Below are positions 25,745 to 34,505 of a stretch of DNA of 64,000 nt, piece by piece. The stretch is from G965202665 sp965243835. GTDB lineage: Bacteria; Actinomycetota; Acidimicrobiia; Spongiisociales; Spongiisociaceae. Below the pieces are notes generated by a model. That model did no database searches, was not told the origin of the DNA, and saw only the letters and a program-made list of their open reading frames with translations. The stretch lies in assembly GCA_965243835.1 (NCBI GenBank), contig OZ251578.1, positions 2,108,001 through 2,172,000 of the forward strand, given 5' to 3'. The first letter of the stretch is position 1. Each line of letters begins with the position of its first letter. Position numbers and translations under genes: made by a program.

Positions 25745-26607
25745 AGGAACCTGACCATGTTGCCCTCTTGCCGCACGAAGCTGATAATCCCCCACGCCGC
25801 CAGCAGGACCGTCCATGCCAAGGCGATCAACGCCGCCTCCCCGTCCAAGGGGCGCCCCATCAGGGCGGTGCGGTACAAGGTGAGCAGGCCGAACATCGGG
25901 TTGTAGACGGCGGCATCCTCCAGCCATCCGCCCCGGTCGGCGAGCAGGCTGAGCGGCCAGATGATGGGCGACAGGTACAGCCACAGCCGGGTGATGTGGG
26001 GCAGCAAATTATTTATGTCCCGAAAGGGGATGGCCAGCCGGGCGGTGAGTGCCGCCAAACCCAGGTTGAACACGGTGTGCGCCGCCAGGGCCGGAACCAG
26101 CCATATCAGGTACCAGCCGGGCCCCACCCCGTCGGCCGGCCAGGCGATGAAATAGTAAATAGCCACCGAAAACAGGAACCCGATCCCGGTTTCGATCACG
26201 GCCGAGATGGGAAGCACCATGCGGGGGAAACGGATGTTGACCAGCAGTTTCCCGTTGGCCAGGATGCTGTTGGCCCCCGACGTCATAGCGGTGGCGGTGT
26301 AGTTGAAGACGAACACCCCCGACACCAGCCAGGCGATGAAATCCCCGTCCCCGCGCCGTCCGTCGAAGATCAGCCCGAACACCAAAAAGTAGACGGCGGC
26401 CATTATCAGCGGGTTGAGAACCCACCACGTAAGCCCCAGCGAGGCGGAAGCGTTGCGGGCTTTCAGGTTGCTGAGGGCCAAAAACCAGCAGAACTCCCGC
26501 CACCTCCACAGGTTGCGCAGATAGGTTCGCCATCCCGACAGGCGGGCGGATTCTCCGGCGGTTACGGTCGACACTGCGCCCGGATTGTACGGCGAACGCC
26601 CCCGCAA
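25741..26607 (-). CDS. ABC-2 type polysaccharide export permease (Wzm/TagG-like)
   Basis: 288 residues from the first ATG; a GTG at 26574 is a possible later start. Six hydrophobic segments. SNLKARNASASLGLTWWVLN at the end of the amphipathic N-terminal helix, NGKLLVNIRFPRMVLPISAV and IPFRDINNLLPHITRLWLYL are conserved family segments. It forms the channel partner of the ATPase gene, which overlaps it by 4 nt. Confidence 0.9.
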   Translation of the reverse strand: MRGRSPYNPGAVSTVTAGESARLSGWRTYLRNLWRWREFCWFLALSNLKARNASASLGLTWWVLNPLIMAAVYFLVFGLIFDGRRGDGDFIAWLVSGVFVFNYTATAMTSGANSILANGKLLVNIRFPRMVLPISAVIETGIGFLFSVAIYYFIAWPADGVGPGWYLIWLVPALAAHTVFNLGLAALTARLAIPFRDINNLLPHITRLWLYLSPIIWPLSLLADRGGWLEDAAVYNPMFGLLTLYRTALMGRPLDGEAALIALAWTVLLAAWGIISFVRQEGNMVRFL

Positions 26608-26617
26608 CGGGCGGACA

Positions 26618-28603
26618 TCAAGCTTCCCGTTCCCGCAACCACTCCCGGAGGCGGGCGGCGACGGCGGGGGCGGTCAGGCCCAGTTCTTCGGCGATCCGCT
26701 CCGCCGGAGCGGAGGCTCCGAACCGGTCCACCCCGATTATCAGTCCGTCCGGCCCGGCGAACCGCTCCCAGCCGAAGGAGGCCCCCGCCTCCACGACCGC
26801 CGTCGGCCCCTCCCCCAGCGTCTCCCGCCGATAGCCGGGCGGCTGGGCCAGGAACAGTTCCATGCACGGCATGCTCACCACCCGCAGGGCGAACTCCCCG
26901 GCCAGGGAGCGCGCGGCCTCCAAAGCGGGAGCCGCTTCCGAGCCGGTGGCGATCACCGTCGCCCGCGGGGGGCCGGAACCGGTTTCGGCCAGCACGTATC
27001 CGCCCCGCTCCGCCCCGGGCCCCTCCGCCGGCCGGGGCAGAACCGGAACGTCCTGACGGGTGCCCAGAATCGCCGCCGGGCGCCGCCCGTTCAAAGCCGC
27101 CTCCCACGCCTCCGCCGTCTCCCGCGCGTCCGCCGGGCGGAACACCAGCAGGTTGGGCATGGCCCGCAGGGAAGCCAGATGCTCGATCGGCTGATGGGTG
27201 GGGCCGTCCTCCCCCAAAAACACCGAATCGTGGGTGAACACCCACAGGGAGGGGATGTCCGCCAGGGCCGACAACCGGACGGCGGGGCGCATATAGTCGC
27301 TGAACACCAGGAAAGTGGCCCCGTAGCCGCGCAGTCCGCCGTGCAGGTTGATCCCGTTCACCACCGCCCCCATCCCATGCTCCCGGACTCCGAAGTGGAG
27401 GTTGCGCCCCCGCCGCTCCCGCCGGGAGAAGGAACCCCCGTCGGCGATCGCCGTTTTGGTGGAGGCGGCCAGGTCGGCCGCCCCGCCCACGAACCCCGGC
27501 AGTTGGCGGGCCGTCTCCCCGAACAGCCGCCCCAGGGCGGTGCGGGTGGCCAGCAACGTCCCCGGCTCCAAGTCGGGGCGGGGCAGTTTCACCGGCTCCG
27601 GATGATAGTAAGAGGCCCACAACCGGGCCGCCTCCGGGTCGCGCATCGCCTCCGTAAAACGCCCTTCCCAGGCGGCCCGGGCCGCCCGCCCCCGTTCCAT
27701 TCCCCGCCGGAAAAACTCCCGCACCCCGTCCGGTATGTGAAAATCCTCGTCCGGCCAGCCGACCGCCTCCCGCCAGCCGGCGATTTCCCCTTCGCCCAAC
27801 GGCGACCCGTGCGCGCCGGCCGTGTCCTGCTTGGCGGGGGCCCCGTAGGCGATATGGGTGCGGGCGACGACCAGGCTGGGACGTTCCGCCTCGGCCGCCG
27901 CTTCGCCCAGGGCGGCGTCGATGGACGCATGGTCGTGGCCGTCGGCCCGCGTCGTGTGCCAGCCGGCGGCCGCGAACCGTTGCTCCACCTGTTCGCTGAA
28001 CGCCAAATCGGTGGAGCCGTCGATGGAAATGCGGTTGTCGTCGTAGACGAAGTTGAGTTTCCCCAAACCGAGGTGCCCGGCCAGGGAAGCCGTCTCGTAG
28101 GAAACCCCTTCCATCAGGTCCCCGTCCGACACGAAGGCCCAGGTGCGGTGGTCGACCAGGCCGTCCCCGAACACCGCGTTCAGACGGGCTTCGGCGACGG
28201 CCATCCCCACCGCCGTCCCGAACCCCTGCCCGAGGGGGCCGGTGGTGGTTTCCACCCCCAGATGCGGATCGTATTCGGGGTGGCCGGCGGCGGGCGACCC
28301 CCACTGCCGGAAGTTGCGCAGGTCGTCCATGGAAATCGGGTATCCGCACAGGTGCAACACCGCGTACAGCAACATCGACCCGTGCCCGTTGGACAGCACG
28401 AACCGGTCCCGGTCCGGCCACAGGGGGGCGTCCGGGTCGGCCGTCAAATGCCGGGTCCACAGGACGACGGCCAAGTCGGCCATCCCCATCGGCATCCCCG
28501 GATGCCCGGAGGCGGCCCGCTGCACCGCATCCATGGCCAAGGCCCGGATGGTATCGGCCGCCAGCCGCTCCGGCGGGGCGGGCGGGGCGGGTTGCGCGGT
28601 CAC
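26618..28603 (-). CDS. tkt: Transketolase
   Basis: 661 residues, full length. AASGHPGMPMGMADLAVVLW is the N-terminal substrate and ThDP-phosphate segment. VSDGDLMEGVSYE with LNFVYDDNRISIDG forms the ThDP/Mg binding motif (GDG...N). GVREHGMGAVVNGINLHGGL and FTHDSVFLGEDGPTHQPIEH are the catalytic pyrimidine-domain motifs. It transfers two-carbon units between sugar phosphates in the pentose phosphate pathway. It ends 11 nt before the permease gene and follows the TlpA-like gene by 16 nt, so the group may share a transcript. Confidence 0.95.
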   Translation of the reverse strand: MTAQPAPPAPPERLAADTIRALAMDAVQRAASGHPGMPMGMADLAVVLWTRHLTADPDAPLWPDRDRFVLSNGHGSMLLYAVLHLCGYPISMDDLRNFRQWGSPAAGHPEYDPHLGVETTTGPLGQGFGTAVGMAVAEARLNAVFGDGLVDHRTWAFVSDGDLMEGVSYETASLAGHLGLGKLNFVYDDNRISIDGSTDLAFSEQVEQRFAAAGWHTTRADGHDHASIDAALGEAAAEAERPSLVVARTHIAYGAPAKQDTAGAHGSPLGEGEIAGWREAVGWPDEDFHIPDGVREFFRRGMERGRAARAAWEGRFTEAMRDPEAARLWASYYHPEPVKLPRPDLEPGTLLATRTALGRLFGETARQLPGFVGGAADLAASTKTAIADGGSFSRRERRGRNLHFGVREHGMGAVVNGINLHGGLRGYGATFLVFSDYMRPAVRLSALADIPSLWVFTHDSVFLGEDGPTHQPIEHLASLRAMPNLLVFRPADARETAEAWEAALNGRRPAAILGTRQDVPVLPRPAEGPGAERGGYVLAETGSGPPRATVIATGSEAAPALEAARSLAGEFALRVVSMPCMELFLAQPPGYRRETLGEGPTAVVEAGASFGWERFAGPDGLIIGVDRFGASAPAERIAEELGLTAPAVAARLREWLREREA

Positions 28604-28619
28604 GGCGGCGGGCCCGGCG

Positions 28620-29342
28620 TTACCCGGCGGCGGCCAGGCCGGCCAGCACCCCGCCCACCACCGCCGGGTCCTGCTCCCCGGCGAACCGTTGCTGCACCGT
28701 CCCCGATCCGTCCACCGCCACGTAGTAGGGGAAGGCGGACAACCCGTACGCCACGCTGATGTCGCTGGCGGCGTCGTCCACCACCACCCGCGGGGTCCAG
28801 CCCTCCCGTTCCAGCCACTCGTCGGGCGGGTAGTTGGGGCGGGCCCGGTCGATGGAAGTGGCCACCGTCACCAGTTCCACTCCGTCCGGGACGCCGTTCT
28901 GGTTGATCCAGCCTTGCAAGGCGGGAACTTCCCGCTGGCAGAACTGGCACCAGTGGGCCATGAACACGATAAGTTTGGGGGTCCCGTCGTGCAGGATGCC
29001 GGACGGGGCGCCGGAGAAGTCCACCGACTCCACTTCGGGGGCGGTCATTCCCAGTGACTGGTCGGGGCCTTGCACGAACCCGGGCAACCGCTCGCCGCGC
29101 ACGGTCACGTCGTCCGCCGCCACCGTGGTGGTGGCGGTGGCGTCCTCGGTGGCCAGTTGCGCCGACAGGAGCACCACCACCGCCAGCGCCGCGGCCGCCC
29201 CGACTCCTATGATCACCCCTTTGCGCACCTTGGACGCCCGGTCGTCGGAGGCGGACCGTTTCGGTTGCCGAGGAGGGGGAGCCGGTGCCGGAGGGGGTTC
29301 CGGACGACGGGTGACTTGGCGTTTGCCTTCGGTGCGTGCCAT
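28620..29342 (-). CDS. Membrane-anchored TlpA/ResA-like thioredoxin
   Basis: About 240 residues from the ATG at 29342 (MARTEGKR), chosen because AGGAG lies 8 nt upstream. A Pro-rich cytoplasmic N-terminus is followed by one membrane helix (GVIIGVGAAAALAVVVLLSA). The extracytoplasmic thioredoxin domain has FMAHWCQFCQREVPALQGWI, where CQFC is the redox pair, and YGLSAFPYYVAVDGSG with the cis-Pro loop. It probably reduces or oxidises exported proteins. A DsbB homologue at 34.5 kb and nine Cys-bearing secreted proteins at 36-42 kb give it plausible partners. Confidence 0.88.
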   Translation of the reverse strand: MARTEGKRQVTRRPEPPPAPAPPPRQPKRSASDDRASKVRKGVIIGVGAAAALAVVVLLSAQLATEDATATTTVAADDVTVRGERLPGFVQGPDQSLGMTAPEVESVDFSGAPSGILHDGTPKLIVFMAHWCQFCQREVPALQGWINQNGVPDGVELVTVATSIDRARPNYPPDEWLEREGWTPRVVVDDAASDISVAYGLSAFPYYVAVDGSGTVQQRFAGEQDPAVVGGVLAGLAAAG

Positions 29343-29578
29343 TTTCTTGCTCCTGCTGTCGATAGCGGGGTATTTGTCCAAGGGTATGAGGTGGATGGTA
29401 CAGCGAAACCCCCGCTAATGGTAAATCAACTCCAAGCGCACGAGGGGAAACCAGCGCGCCGATCGACCGCCCGCACCGGGAAAAACGACAGTTGCGGAGC
29501 GGCCCGGTTCCCCGACCCGGCGGCGGAGACCCGACGCGCCCCTTGGCCCTCCGCAACCGCCCTCGCCCGAAAAACTTA

Positions 29579-29674
29579 AAACGACCCCCTTGTTTGCAAC
29601 CGAAAAACCAATTAAAATTTGGGTGGGTGGGCGCGGGGGCGGGCGGGTGGGGCCGCCCAACGTCGAAAAATTTC
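29579..29674 (+). repeat. G-rich interspersed repeat, copy 1
   Basis: First of four nearly identical ~95-bp elements. Core: AACGACCCCCTTGTTTGCAA, CCGAAAAACCAATTAAAATT, then GGGTGGGTGGGCGCGGGGGC and GGGCGGGTGGGG. At least six runs of three or more G on the plus strand make a G-quadruplex plausible. It lies about 200 bp before the small membrane-protein gene at 29868. Confidence 0.85.
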
Positions 29675-29867
29675 CACAGGCGCGAGATGCCGCACCCCGA
29701 ACGATTCATGCTGGCCCGGCACGGAAGAACGGGAAAAACGGGACCGTCCTCCAGTAAAATCTCTGCAAGGCGTTGCATCTCGCGTCCCCGCCAACGTCGA
29801 GGGAGATGCGCCGACGCAACCACTCCGCCGGAGTTTCGACAAGCAACCTGAAAGGGGAAGCGAGACG

Positions 29868-30221
29868 ATGACCGACTATAACGAGGGGGCGGAGCAGTTA
29901 CGCCCACCGGGGTACCGGCCGGTCTGGTTAATGTTCCTGGTAGCCGCCCTCCTATTTCCCGCCTACCTGTTCCTAACCGGCCGCCCGCGGCGCGGATGGC
30001 AGTTCATCGGCGGCCTCGCCGCCGCTTGGATTGCGTTTGCGATCGGGGGAACAATGAACGCCGGCGGCCAAACCGCCGCTGGTTTTATATTCCTCGTCCC
30101 CGGCGCCTTGACAGCGATAGGACTGGGATGGTGGGCGCTGATAGAAGGGTTGTTCTTCTCAATCCGGAAGACGCGGGAATACAACGAACGGCTACTGGAC
30201 GGCAACGAAAGGGGCCAATGA
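29868..30221 (+). CDS. Small membrane protein, duplicated in tandem
   Basis: 117 residues, with AAAGGGGAAG before the ATG. The N-terminal cytoplasmic start (MTDYNEGAEQLRPPGYRP) leads into three or four hydrophobic segments (VWLMFLVAALLFPAYLFL, WQFIGGLAAAWIAFAIGG, AAGFIFLVPGALTAIGLGWW). The tail is charged (IRKTREYNERLLDGNERGQ). Family not recognised. A decayed second copy follows at 30526, and both are preceded by a G-rich repeat at a similar distance, so the duplicated unit includes the repeat. Confidence 0.65.
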   Translation: MTDYNEGAEQLRPPGYRPVWLMFLVAALLFPAYLFLTGRPRRGWQFIGGLAAAWIAFAIGGTMNAGGQTAAGFIFLVPGALTAIGLGWWALIEGLFFSIRKTREYNERLLDGNERGQ

Positions 30222-30329
30222 GGAACCCGCCCGGGCGAGCGCAATCGCGTTAACTGCCGGACCCACTCCGAGACCCCATGGCGCGGCGGCGGTTGCCCCT
30301 GCTCTCCCCGGTCGGTGCGGACAGCGTCC

Positions 30330-30428
30330 AAAAAACGACCCCCCTTGTTTGCAACCGAAAAACCAATTAAAATTTGGGTGGGTGGGCGCGGGGGCGGGCG
30401 GGTGGGGCCGCCCAACGGCGAAAATTTC
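30330..30428 (+). repeat. G-rich interspersed repeat, copy 2
   Basis: Same sequence as copy 1 with one extra C in the C-run. It lies about 100 bp before the decayed second copy of the membrane-protein gene. The similarity continues for several dozen bases past the core (CGAAAATTTCC...GCAGG). Confidence 0.85.
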
Positions 30429-30525
30429 CGCAGGCTTTGCTTCTCGCGTCCCCGTTGGCATCCAAGAGATGACGCGGCCGCTCCGCCGGAGTTCCGACAA
30501 ACAACCAGAAAGGGGAAGCGGGACA

Positions 30526-30856
30526 ATGACCGACTTTAACGAGGGTGCAGCGCAGTTGCGCCCACCGGGGTACCGGCCGGTATGGTTAATGTCCTGGTAG
30601 CCGCTGTCCTGTTTCCCGCCGCCTGTTTCTAACCTGCGTCGACGGCGCGGATGGCAGTTCATCGGCGGACTCGCCGTCGCCTGGATTGCGTTTGCGATCG
30701 GGGAGACAACGAACGCCGACGGCCAAACCGCCGCTGGTTCTGCGTTCCTCGTCCCCGGCACCTTGATAGTGATAGGACCGGGATGGCGGGCGCTGATAGA
30801 AGGGTTGTTCTTCTCAATCCGGAAGACACGGGAATACAACGAACGGCTACTGAACT
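30526..30856 (+). pseudogene. Frameshifted duplicate of the small membrane-protein gene
   Basis: Starts MTDFNEGAAQLRPPGYRPVW and then loses frame by a one-base deletion (TTAATGTTCCTGG in the parent, TTAATGTCCTGG here). The rest of the homologous sequence, including RRGWQFIGGL.. and SIRKTREYNERLL, continues in another frame. Confidence 0.75.
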
Positions 30857-30951
30857 CCGAGCCCCTATGGTGCGATGGCAGTTGCGTCCCTCTCCCCCAG
30901 TCGGTTGCCGTCAAATGCGCCTGCGGCAACCGGGCGGTGCGAACGGCTTCC

Positions 30952-31050
30952 AAAAAACGACCCCCTTGTTTGCAACCGAAAAACCAATTAAAATTTGGGT
31001 GGGTGGGCGCGGGGGCGGGCGGGTGGGACCGCCCAACGCCGAAAGTTTCC
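30952..31050 (+). repeat. G-rich interspersed repeat, copy 3
   Basis: Matches copies 1 and 2 through the AT-rich centre and G-runs; the end reads GGGTGGGACCGCCCAACG instead of GGGTGGGGCCGCCCAACG. No membrane-protein gene follows this copy. Confidence 0.85.
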
Positions 31051-31337
31051 GAGGCGCGACAGGAGAGAATGAAGCAACGAGGGGTTTTTCCTCTTGCTTC
31101 GGGCTACAAGCGGCGTCTGCCGGAAGGGTTTCCCAAATTCGACGGCAGCTTCCCTTGTGGCGGGAGGGGGCAGGGGGGACGAAAGCCTGTCCGATTGCCG
31201 GTTTGTCCGCCGCCAAAATGACTTTGGGCCTAGCCCGTTTCCCGGTCGCCCTCCCGACAAAGGAAGGTTCCTTGTTTTTCGGGGGCGATAGGAAGCCCGC
31301 CCGGCGGCGACGCGGGACATTGCCCGGCGCCGCCGCA
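31051..31337. other. Noncoding stretch
   Basis: No gene is recognised on either strand. GAGGGGTTTTTCCTC near 31078-31092 is a short inverted repeat. The stretch separates a G-rich repeat from the convergent GHKL ATPase gene. Confidence 0.4.
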
Positions 31338-31825
31338 CTAACGGGCGGGGTGGATGATTTGTATTTTGGTTCCGGTCACCGCCCCGCCGCTTTTGTAGCT
31401 GAAAACCAAATTCCCGTTGCGCGCCCAGGCCGACATGTCCCCGCTTTCCAGATAGAAATCGACACCCCGCCGGGTCAGGTCAACGGCGGACGGCAGGCCG
31501 AACCCTCGTAATTTTGCGCCGGACGAGGTTACGCCCCGGCACACCGCCTTGGCCATCGCCTCCTCGTTGCTCAGGTCGGGGAAAGCCTCTCTCATAGTCG
31601 CCGCAACGCCCAACCCCTCGTCCTGCACGGTGATGACTACATGGTCATCGTCTTTTTCCAAAAACACCCGGCCCGGCGCCCCGGCCCACTGCTGCACGTT
31701 CAGGCACATCTCATACACGACGACTTTAACGCCTCACGTTGATGGTGGGGGACATCTGCTTTTTCCGCTACCCGCCGGGCGGCTTCCCGGGGGTTGAGTA
31801 TGGGAAAACTTTCCAGCAATATCAT
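31338..31825 (-). pseudogene. GHKL (HATPase_c) ATP-binding protein, split by a frameshift
   Basis: The start is the ATG at 31825, which overlaps the upstream stop as ATGA. The first frame gives MILLESFPILNPREAARRVA, then EKADVPHHQREALK, and stops at 31700. The homologous continuation VVVYEMCLNVQQWAG (N box), VVITVQDEGLGV (D box / G1) and RGFGLPSAVDL (G2), ending GTKIQIIHPAR, is one frame away. Joining the frames at GTTAAAG gives a normal small anti-sigma/kinase-type ATPase of about 161 residues. A GTG at 31718 could start a shortened version. The cause is a mutation, an assembly error or, less likely, recoding. Confidence 0.65.
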
Positions 31826-32154
31826 GGGGTCAGCAGTTTGGATTTGATCCTGCTTTTGGAGGTAATCGAAGCCAGATCTATAAGGTCCCGCATCCGGGCC
31901 AATGCCTCCCCTTTAGGCATCGGCTCCCCCGTATATACGTCAACGGACGCCCACTGCCAGTAGTCGGGGGTGCCGTTGATTCCGATCGCAACATACAGAA
32001 CCGGATGCTCCCCCTGCCTCCCCAAATTCACCCGGCAGGGAAGGCCGGGGACGACCTCCGCCTCCAAGCCGGCGGGGCCGATCCTCGTCCAGTGGTATTT
32101 TCCAGACGCCGCCTCTTCTTCCAGCCAGTCGGCGCCATCCGTTGTCGCAGGCAT
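31822..32154 (-). CDS. Hypothetical protein coupled to the GHKL ATPase gene
   Basis: 110 residues, not recognised. GAGGAGGGAG directly precedes the ATG. The sequence is acidic at first (DGADWLEEEAASGKYHW), then beta-rich (CRVNLGRQGEHPVLYVAIGI), and ends with a short basic segment (SITSKSRIKSKLLTP). No signal peptide or membrane segment. Its stop overlaps the start of the GHKL gene by 4 nt, so the two were built to be made together, possibly as an ATPase and its partner. Confidence 0.6.
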   Translation of the reverse strand: MPATTDGADWLEEEAASGKYHWTRIGPAGLEAEVVPGLPCRVNLGRQGEHPVLYVAIGINGTPDYWQWASVDVYTGEPMPKGEALARMRDLIDLASITSKSRIKSKLLTP

Positions 32155-32321
32155 CTCCCTCCTCGCCTCTTTCGGGTCTTGGTCTTCGGGCCGCTAATAA
32201 TCTCGTTACCGGCCCGTGGGAGCGAGTGAAGGAACATGGCGCTTGCCGCCGGCTTGGAAGGCCGGGGCTCCGCTGTTGAGCCGCACCCGCCGGTACCGTC
32301 TCAAGGGTAGCGCCCGCGGCA

Positions 32322-32420
32322 CCAAAACGACCCCCTTGTTTGCAACCGAAAAACCAATTAAAATTTGGGTGGGCGGGCGCGGGGGCGGGCGGGTGGGACC
32401 GCCGAGTCGCCGAAAATTTG
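32322..32420 (+). repeat. G-rich interspersed repeat, copy 4
   Basis: As the other copies up to GGGTGGGACCGCC, with GGGTGGGCGGGC in place of GGGTGGGTGGGC. It ends about 20 bp from the left end of the IS481 element at 32440. Confidence 0.85.
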
Positions 32421-32439
32421 GGGCACGGTTGGACGCGGC

Positions 32440-33526
32440 TAGTTGTAGATGGCCAGGACGTTGTTGACAGTTTGGTTGTTGCATAGGTGAAGACCTCCTG
32501 GTGTCATGGGGTGTGAAAGCAACCCTGACACGGGAGGAGGCCTTCGTGGTTCATGGTAACGCCCGGTTGGCGCCCAAAGGGTGCTGGGAGATGGTGAAGC
32601 GGGTGAAGGCGGGGGCTAGTAAGTCGCGGGTGGCTAGGGAGATGGGGGTGTCCCGGGAGTGCGTGCGGAAGTGGATGTATCGTTATGACGCCGAAGGGGA
32701 GGCCGGTTTGTTGGATCGGTCTTCCCGCCCTCGGTCTTCCCCGAGGCGGGCCGGCCCGGAGGAGGAGCAGAGGGTGGTGGACGCCCGGCGGCGGTTGCGG
32801 GCGGGTCCTGCTCGGATAGCGGCCGCTACCGGGACGGCGGAGCGGACGGTTACTCGCATCCTGCGCCGGAACGGGGTTCTGCGCCTGTGGGACTGCGACC
32901 CCCTTAGCGGGGAACTCAAGCAACCCCTCCGCAAGGGTTCGGGGATACGATTCGAACGCCCCTGCCCCGGGGATTTGTTGCATATGGACACCAAGAAGAT
33001 CGCCGTCATATTCCCCCCGGCGGGGGATGGGCCGTGCACGGGCGGGGAAACGTCGCCCAGCAGGGAGTGGGCTATGTCTTCGTGCACTCCATCGTCGACG
33101 ACCACACCCGACTGGCCTACTCCCAGACCGCTTCTCCGACGAGAAAGCCCCGACCGTGGTCGGGTTCCTCACCCAGGCGTTGGAGAACTACCGGCAACAC
33201 GGCATCCCCCACATCCGGGCGACAATGACCGACAACCACCTAAGCTGCCAAACGCAGCCTCCTGTTCAAGGCGCTCCTCAAACGCCACGGGATCAAACAC
33301 ATAACCATCAAACCCCCCTGCCCCCAACAGAACGGGAAGGTGGAACGCTACTACCAAACCCTGAAACCACAATGGGTCAACCAACAGGCCTGGCCCGACG
33401 AAGAAACCAGAACCCAAGCCCTCACCGACTAGCTCCACCACTACAATAACCACCGACCCCACACAAGCCTCGGAGGAAACCCACCAACCAGCAGACTGTC
33501 AACAACCTAGTGGCCATCTACACCTA
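32440..33526 (+). mobile_element. Decayed IS481-family element
   Basis: About 1087 bp with inverted ends: TAGTTGTAGATGGCCAGGAC at the left and, reading inward from the right, TAGGTGTAGATGGCCACTAG; both continue GTTGTTGACAGT. The same right end occurs alone at 17219-17265. The transposase inside is broken. Confidence 0.85.
32546..33510 (+). pseudogene. IS481-family transposase with several frameshifts and a stop
   Basis: Starts at GTG 32546 behind GGGAGGAGG. The helix-turn-helix (SKSRVAREMGVSRECVRKWM) and first Asp region (DLLHMDTKKI) are in one frame. YVFVHSIVDDHTRLAYSQ is in a second. DEKAPTVVGFLTQALENYRQ is in a third. The Glu segment (QQNGKVERYYQTLKPQW) is followed by an in-frame TAG before LHHYNNHRPHTSLGG. 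At least three indels and one nonsense change make it inactive. Confidence 0.8.
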
Positions 33527-33533
33527 ACCCGTC

Positions 33534-34503
33534 TTACCTGGCTACTTCCCGGCTGGAATCGGCGGCCAGTACTTCTTCAATCTCCTCCGGGGAGGCGAGC
33601 AACTGGTCGCCGGTCACTCCCAGTTTGACGGCGGCCATGGCCAGCCCCCGCTCCACACCCTCCGCCAACCCGTCCCGGCCGCCCCGCGCCAGTTCCGTGA
33701 TTACCCCGGCCGCGAAAGCGTCCCCCGCCCCCACCCGGTCCACCACCGGCGTCCGGTATCCTCCCCGCTCCCCCCGTCCGTAGTCGCCCGCCCACGCCGC
33801 CCCCTCCGCCCCGGCCGTCACCACCGCCGCCGGGGCTCCGGTTTCCTCCCGCAGGGCGGCGGCCGCCTCCGCCGCCGAACCCCCCGCCCCGAACAGGTCC
33901 CGGGCGTCCTCCCGGGTGCTGATGACCACCTCGGCCATCCCGCACAACTCCCGAATGGCGGGAGCGGCTACCTCCACCGGCCACAACCGGGTGCGGTAGT
34001 TGACATCCACCACCACCGCCGCCCCGGCCCGGCGGGCGAGGGCGGCCGTCTCCAAAACGGCGCGCCGGGCGGACTCGGAAAGCCCCAGGGTGATGCCGGT
34101 CAGATGAACCACCTTCGCCCCCTCCACCGCCTCCCGGGGAATGTCCTCGGGAGCGAGGGCGGCCGCGGCCGAATCGGCCCGGTCGTAGAGAACCGAAGGC
34201 GGCCGCACCCCGGCGCTCAACTCCAAAAAGTAAAGCCCCATTCTGGCCCCCGGCTCCCAACCGCACGTAGGAGACGTCCACCCCGTTGGCCGCCAGCATC
34301 CGGGCCGCCCGTTTCCCCAACGGGTTGTCGGGCAGGCGGGAAAACCAGGCCGCGGACAGCCCCTGCCGGGCGGCGGCCACCGCCGTGTTGGCCTCCGTTC
34401 CGCCCAGCCCCGCCCCGAAAGCGGGGGCGTCCTCCAACCGCTCCCCGGCGGGAACCCACAGGCGGAGCATAATCTCCCCCAGGGTCACCAAATCAAATGC
34501 CAT
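33534..34503 (-). pseudogene. PfkB-family sugar kinase (KDG kinase-like), frameshifted
   Basis: The N-terminal part from ATG 34503 (LVTLGEIMLRLWVPAGERLE, then GLGGTEANTAVAAARQGLSA) is in one frame. From about 34240 the family sequence continues in the next (MGLYFLELSAGVRPPSVLYD). The catalytic end is intact: VVDRVGAGDAFAAGVITELA is the PfkB signature with the GAGD anion hole and catalytic Asp. The break coincides with a run of five G on the coding strand (plus 34247-34251); four G would restore VRLGAGARMGLYF. The match is closest to 2-keto-3-deoxygluconate kinases. It starts 2 nt after the DsbB gene. Confidence 0.75.
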
Positions 34504-34505
34504 CC

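Noticed and set aside
26585..28759. Plus-strand open frame of 724 codons opposite transketolase
   Set aside because: Shadow of tkt; no ribosome site and no recognisable family.
31338..31825. Programmed -1 frameshift in the GHKL gene
   Set aside because: GTTAAAG is not a standard X-XXY-YYZ slippery site and no downstream structure was evident; mutation or sequence error is simpler.
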